Origin: Bacteroidales bacterium | GTDB taxonomy: Bacteria; Bacteroidota; Bacteroidia; Bacteroidales; GCA-2748055 | Direction: 5' to 3' | Length of the DNA stretch: 64,000 nt | NCBI GenBank assembly: GCA_020636775.1 | Contig: JACJXF010000008.1 | Coordinates: 30,612-94,611 of the forward strand | Shown here: positions 63,093 to 64,000 of the stretch, one piece after another | Position numbering within the stretch: the stretch's first letter is position 1 | Layout of the letters: each line of letters begins with the position of its first letter | Made by a program: the position numbers and the translations under genes | The notes under the pieces: generated by a model | What the model saw: only the letters and a program-made list of their open reading frames with translations | Database searches by the model: none | What the model was told of the DNA's origin: nothing

Positions 63093-63626
63093 TTAATAGG
63101 TTCTCACTTCGCATCCGGCGAATACTGCATCGATACGTAAATCCAGAAAAGGTTTAGAATCGTCAAACCCGGGGCTTTCGTAGCTGGTGGAACCAAATAC
63201 GGCGGAATTTCCGTTTGGGAGGTCTGTCCCGGCAAAGGCTGATTCCACTTTAATTCTCACAGGAAGCTCCTTGTCAAGTTTTATAATACTGGCACCAAAA
63301 ACGGTACTTATCTTGAGTCGTTGCCTTTCGCCCTTCAAATCATATCCCCTGAGATCAAAAACTCCTTTTCCAAAAACCACATTATAGTCGCGGTCGTTAT
63401 CCGGATTGGAGTAATGCTTCTCTCCAAATACAACATCATTTTCTTTCGTTTCAAAATGCCTGGTACCGGTATGACCAATGAGCATTTTAATCCCGAAGAA
63501 GATCAGGAGGAAGGCGATAAATACCCTGAAAAAATGAAAGTCAATACCAAATACGATTTTGAATATCAGGCTTAAACCGAGGATCACCAGCAGCAATCCC
63601 CAAAAAAGTGATGGACCCATTTTCAT
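63093..63626 (-). CDS. LiaF-like membrane protein (cell-wall-active antibiotics response type)
   Basis: 177 residues. Two N-terminal membrane helices (about 8-27 and 32-50, LFWGLLLVILGLSLIFK and FRVFIAFLLIFFGIKMLIG), then a right-handed beta-helix-like C-terminal domain with repeated VFG/FAG (VVFGEKHY, VVFGKGVFDLRG, TVFGASIIKL, AVFGSTSY, AVFAGCEVRTY). This matches LiaF/DUF5668-type proteins, which sense cell-envelope stress in Firmicutes; no LiaRS genes are adjacent here, so function is open. Confidence 0.75.
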   Translation of the reverse strand: MKMGPSLFWGLLLVILGLSLIFKIVFGIDFHFFRVFIAFLLIFFGIKMLIGHTGTRHFETKENDVVFGEKHYSNPDNDRDYNVVFGKGVFDLRGYDLKGERQRLKISTVFGASIIKLDKELPVRIKVESAFAGTDLPNGNSAVFGSTSYESPGFDDSKPFLDLRIDAVFAGCEVRTY

Positions 63627-63680
63627 GATTTTTTTATTCTATGTCAAGTAAAATTACTTTTTTTGAAACTTAAATCAAAT

Positions 63681-63694
63681 AAGGCTCATGCCTT
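63681..63694 (-). terminator. Possible terminator of lon
   Basis: AAGGC-TCAT-GCCTT (5-bp stem, 4-nt loop) about 30 bp past the lon stop; on the minus strand ATTTGATTT follows, so only a weak T-tract. Confidence 0.35.
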
Positions 63695-63724
63695 CATTCA
63701 ATTATTTACGATCTCTTTTCAAAA

Positions 63725-64000
63725 TCAAACCACTTTTAACAGGTTCTGCACCTTTTCTTTTAAAAGGGCCATTTCAAGAACCTGAAGTATATTGTCGACA
63801 TAATGGAACTGAAGATCCTTTCTGTAAATTTCTTTAATCTCCTCCACATCCTTTCGGTTTTCCCGTGAAATAATGATGTCTTTGATTCCTGCTCTCCTGG
63901 CTGCCAGTATCTTTTCCTTGATGCCACCTACAGGCAACACTTTTCCTCTCAGGGTTATCTCACCTGTCATTGCCAGATTTGGTTTTACCTTTCTCTGGGT
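63725..64000 (-). CDS. lon: Lon protease, C-terminal part, cut by window edge
   Basis: The frame continues beyond the right edge: translation upstream of the first in-window ATG gives TQRKVKPNLAMTGEITLRG, so this is the 3' end of a longer gene, not a short gene. VLPVGGIKEKILAARRAGI holds the catalytic lysine of the Lon Ser-Lys dyad. Lon is an ATP-dependent cytoplasmic protease for misfolded and short-lived proteins. The C-terminal extension with EMALLKEKVQNLLKVV is normal. Confidence 0.95.
   Translation of the reverse strand, partial: TQRKVKPNLAMTGEITLRGKVLPVGGIKEKILAARRAGIKDIIISRENRKDVEEIKEIYRKDLQFHYVDNILQVLEMALLKEKVQNLLKVV

Noticed and set aside
63725..63970. Separate 81-residue gene starting at the first in-window ATG
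   Set aside because: The frame stays open with conserved Lon sequence to the window edge, so it is the end of lon.

Overview
The window looks like the chromosome of a Bacteroidota bacterium, most likely of the Bacteroidales/Marinilabiliales type. This rests on Bacteroidota promoters (TAnnTTTG at -7, sometimes with TTG about 20 bp upstream), two proteins ending in type A sorting domains of the type IX secretion system (T9SS), a FISUMP-domain protein, an OCT-less ObgE, a BirA without an HTH domain, a helix-hairpin-helix outer membrane barrel protein, and many short interspersed repeats. An FprA-type flavodiiron protein suggests anaerobic or microaerophilic life with exposure to O2 or NO. No rRNA, tRNA, CRISPR array, insertion sequence or prophage was seen.

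Layout. 1-16,400 is an accessory stretch of mostly exported proteins: a GH9 glycosidase cut by the left edge, a secreted esterase, a sulfatase, a two-domain TonB-C protein, two thioredoxin-fold proteins, two alpha/beta hydrolases, an M1 peptidase, a PL9 pectate-lyase-like protein with a T9SS tail, small outer membrane barrels, a flavodoxin and a GxxExxY cassette flanked by inverted repeats. 16,675-35,611 is core metabolism and information processing: lysS, recJ, purE, hpt, adk, obgE, a PAP2 phosphatase, lplA, plsC, parE, parC and aroK.

35,759-52,272 is the most unusual block. It holds six co-directional genes: a transporter-like/HEAT/cNMP-like fusion, a membrane SpoIIE/PP2C phosphatase with an extracytoplasmic sensor, a membrane nSTAND ATPase with seven WD40 repeats, an outer membrane barrel with a TPR-like N-terminus, a lipoprotein, and a 2000-residue T9SS-exported protein carrying five N-terminal repeats and a cysteine-less Omp28-like domain. 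The last five genes are separated by 33 bp or less or overlap. I infer an envelope-spanning signalling and surface-assembly unit.

52,603-64,000 returns to housekeeping: the flavodiiron protein, a small Cys/Lys-rich exported protein, the rsfS-ftsH-DUF2007-cdsA-psd operon, birA, an SRPBCC protein, pyrE, a NUDIX hydrolase, coaD with a coupled TlpA-like protein, a LiaF-like membrane protein, and the 3' end of lon at the right edge.

Repeats cluster at gene ends. The 3' ends of the PAP2 gene, lplA, lysS and the GxxExxY gene all lie in or beside short repeats, and in two cases the repeat encodes the protein's C-terminus.
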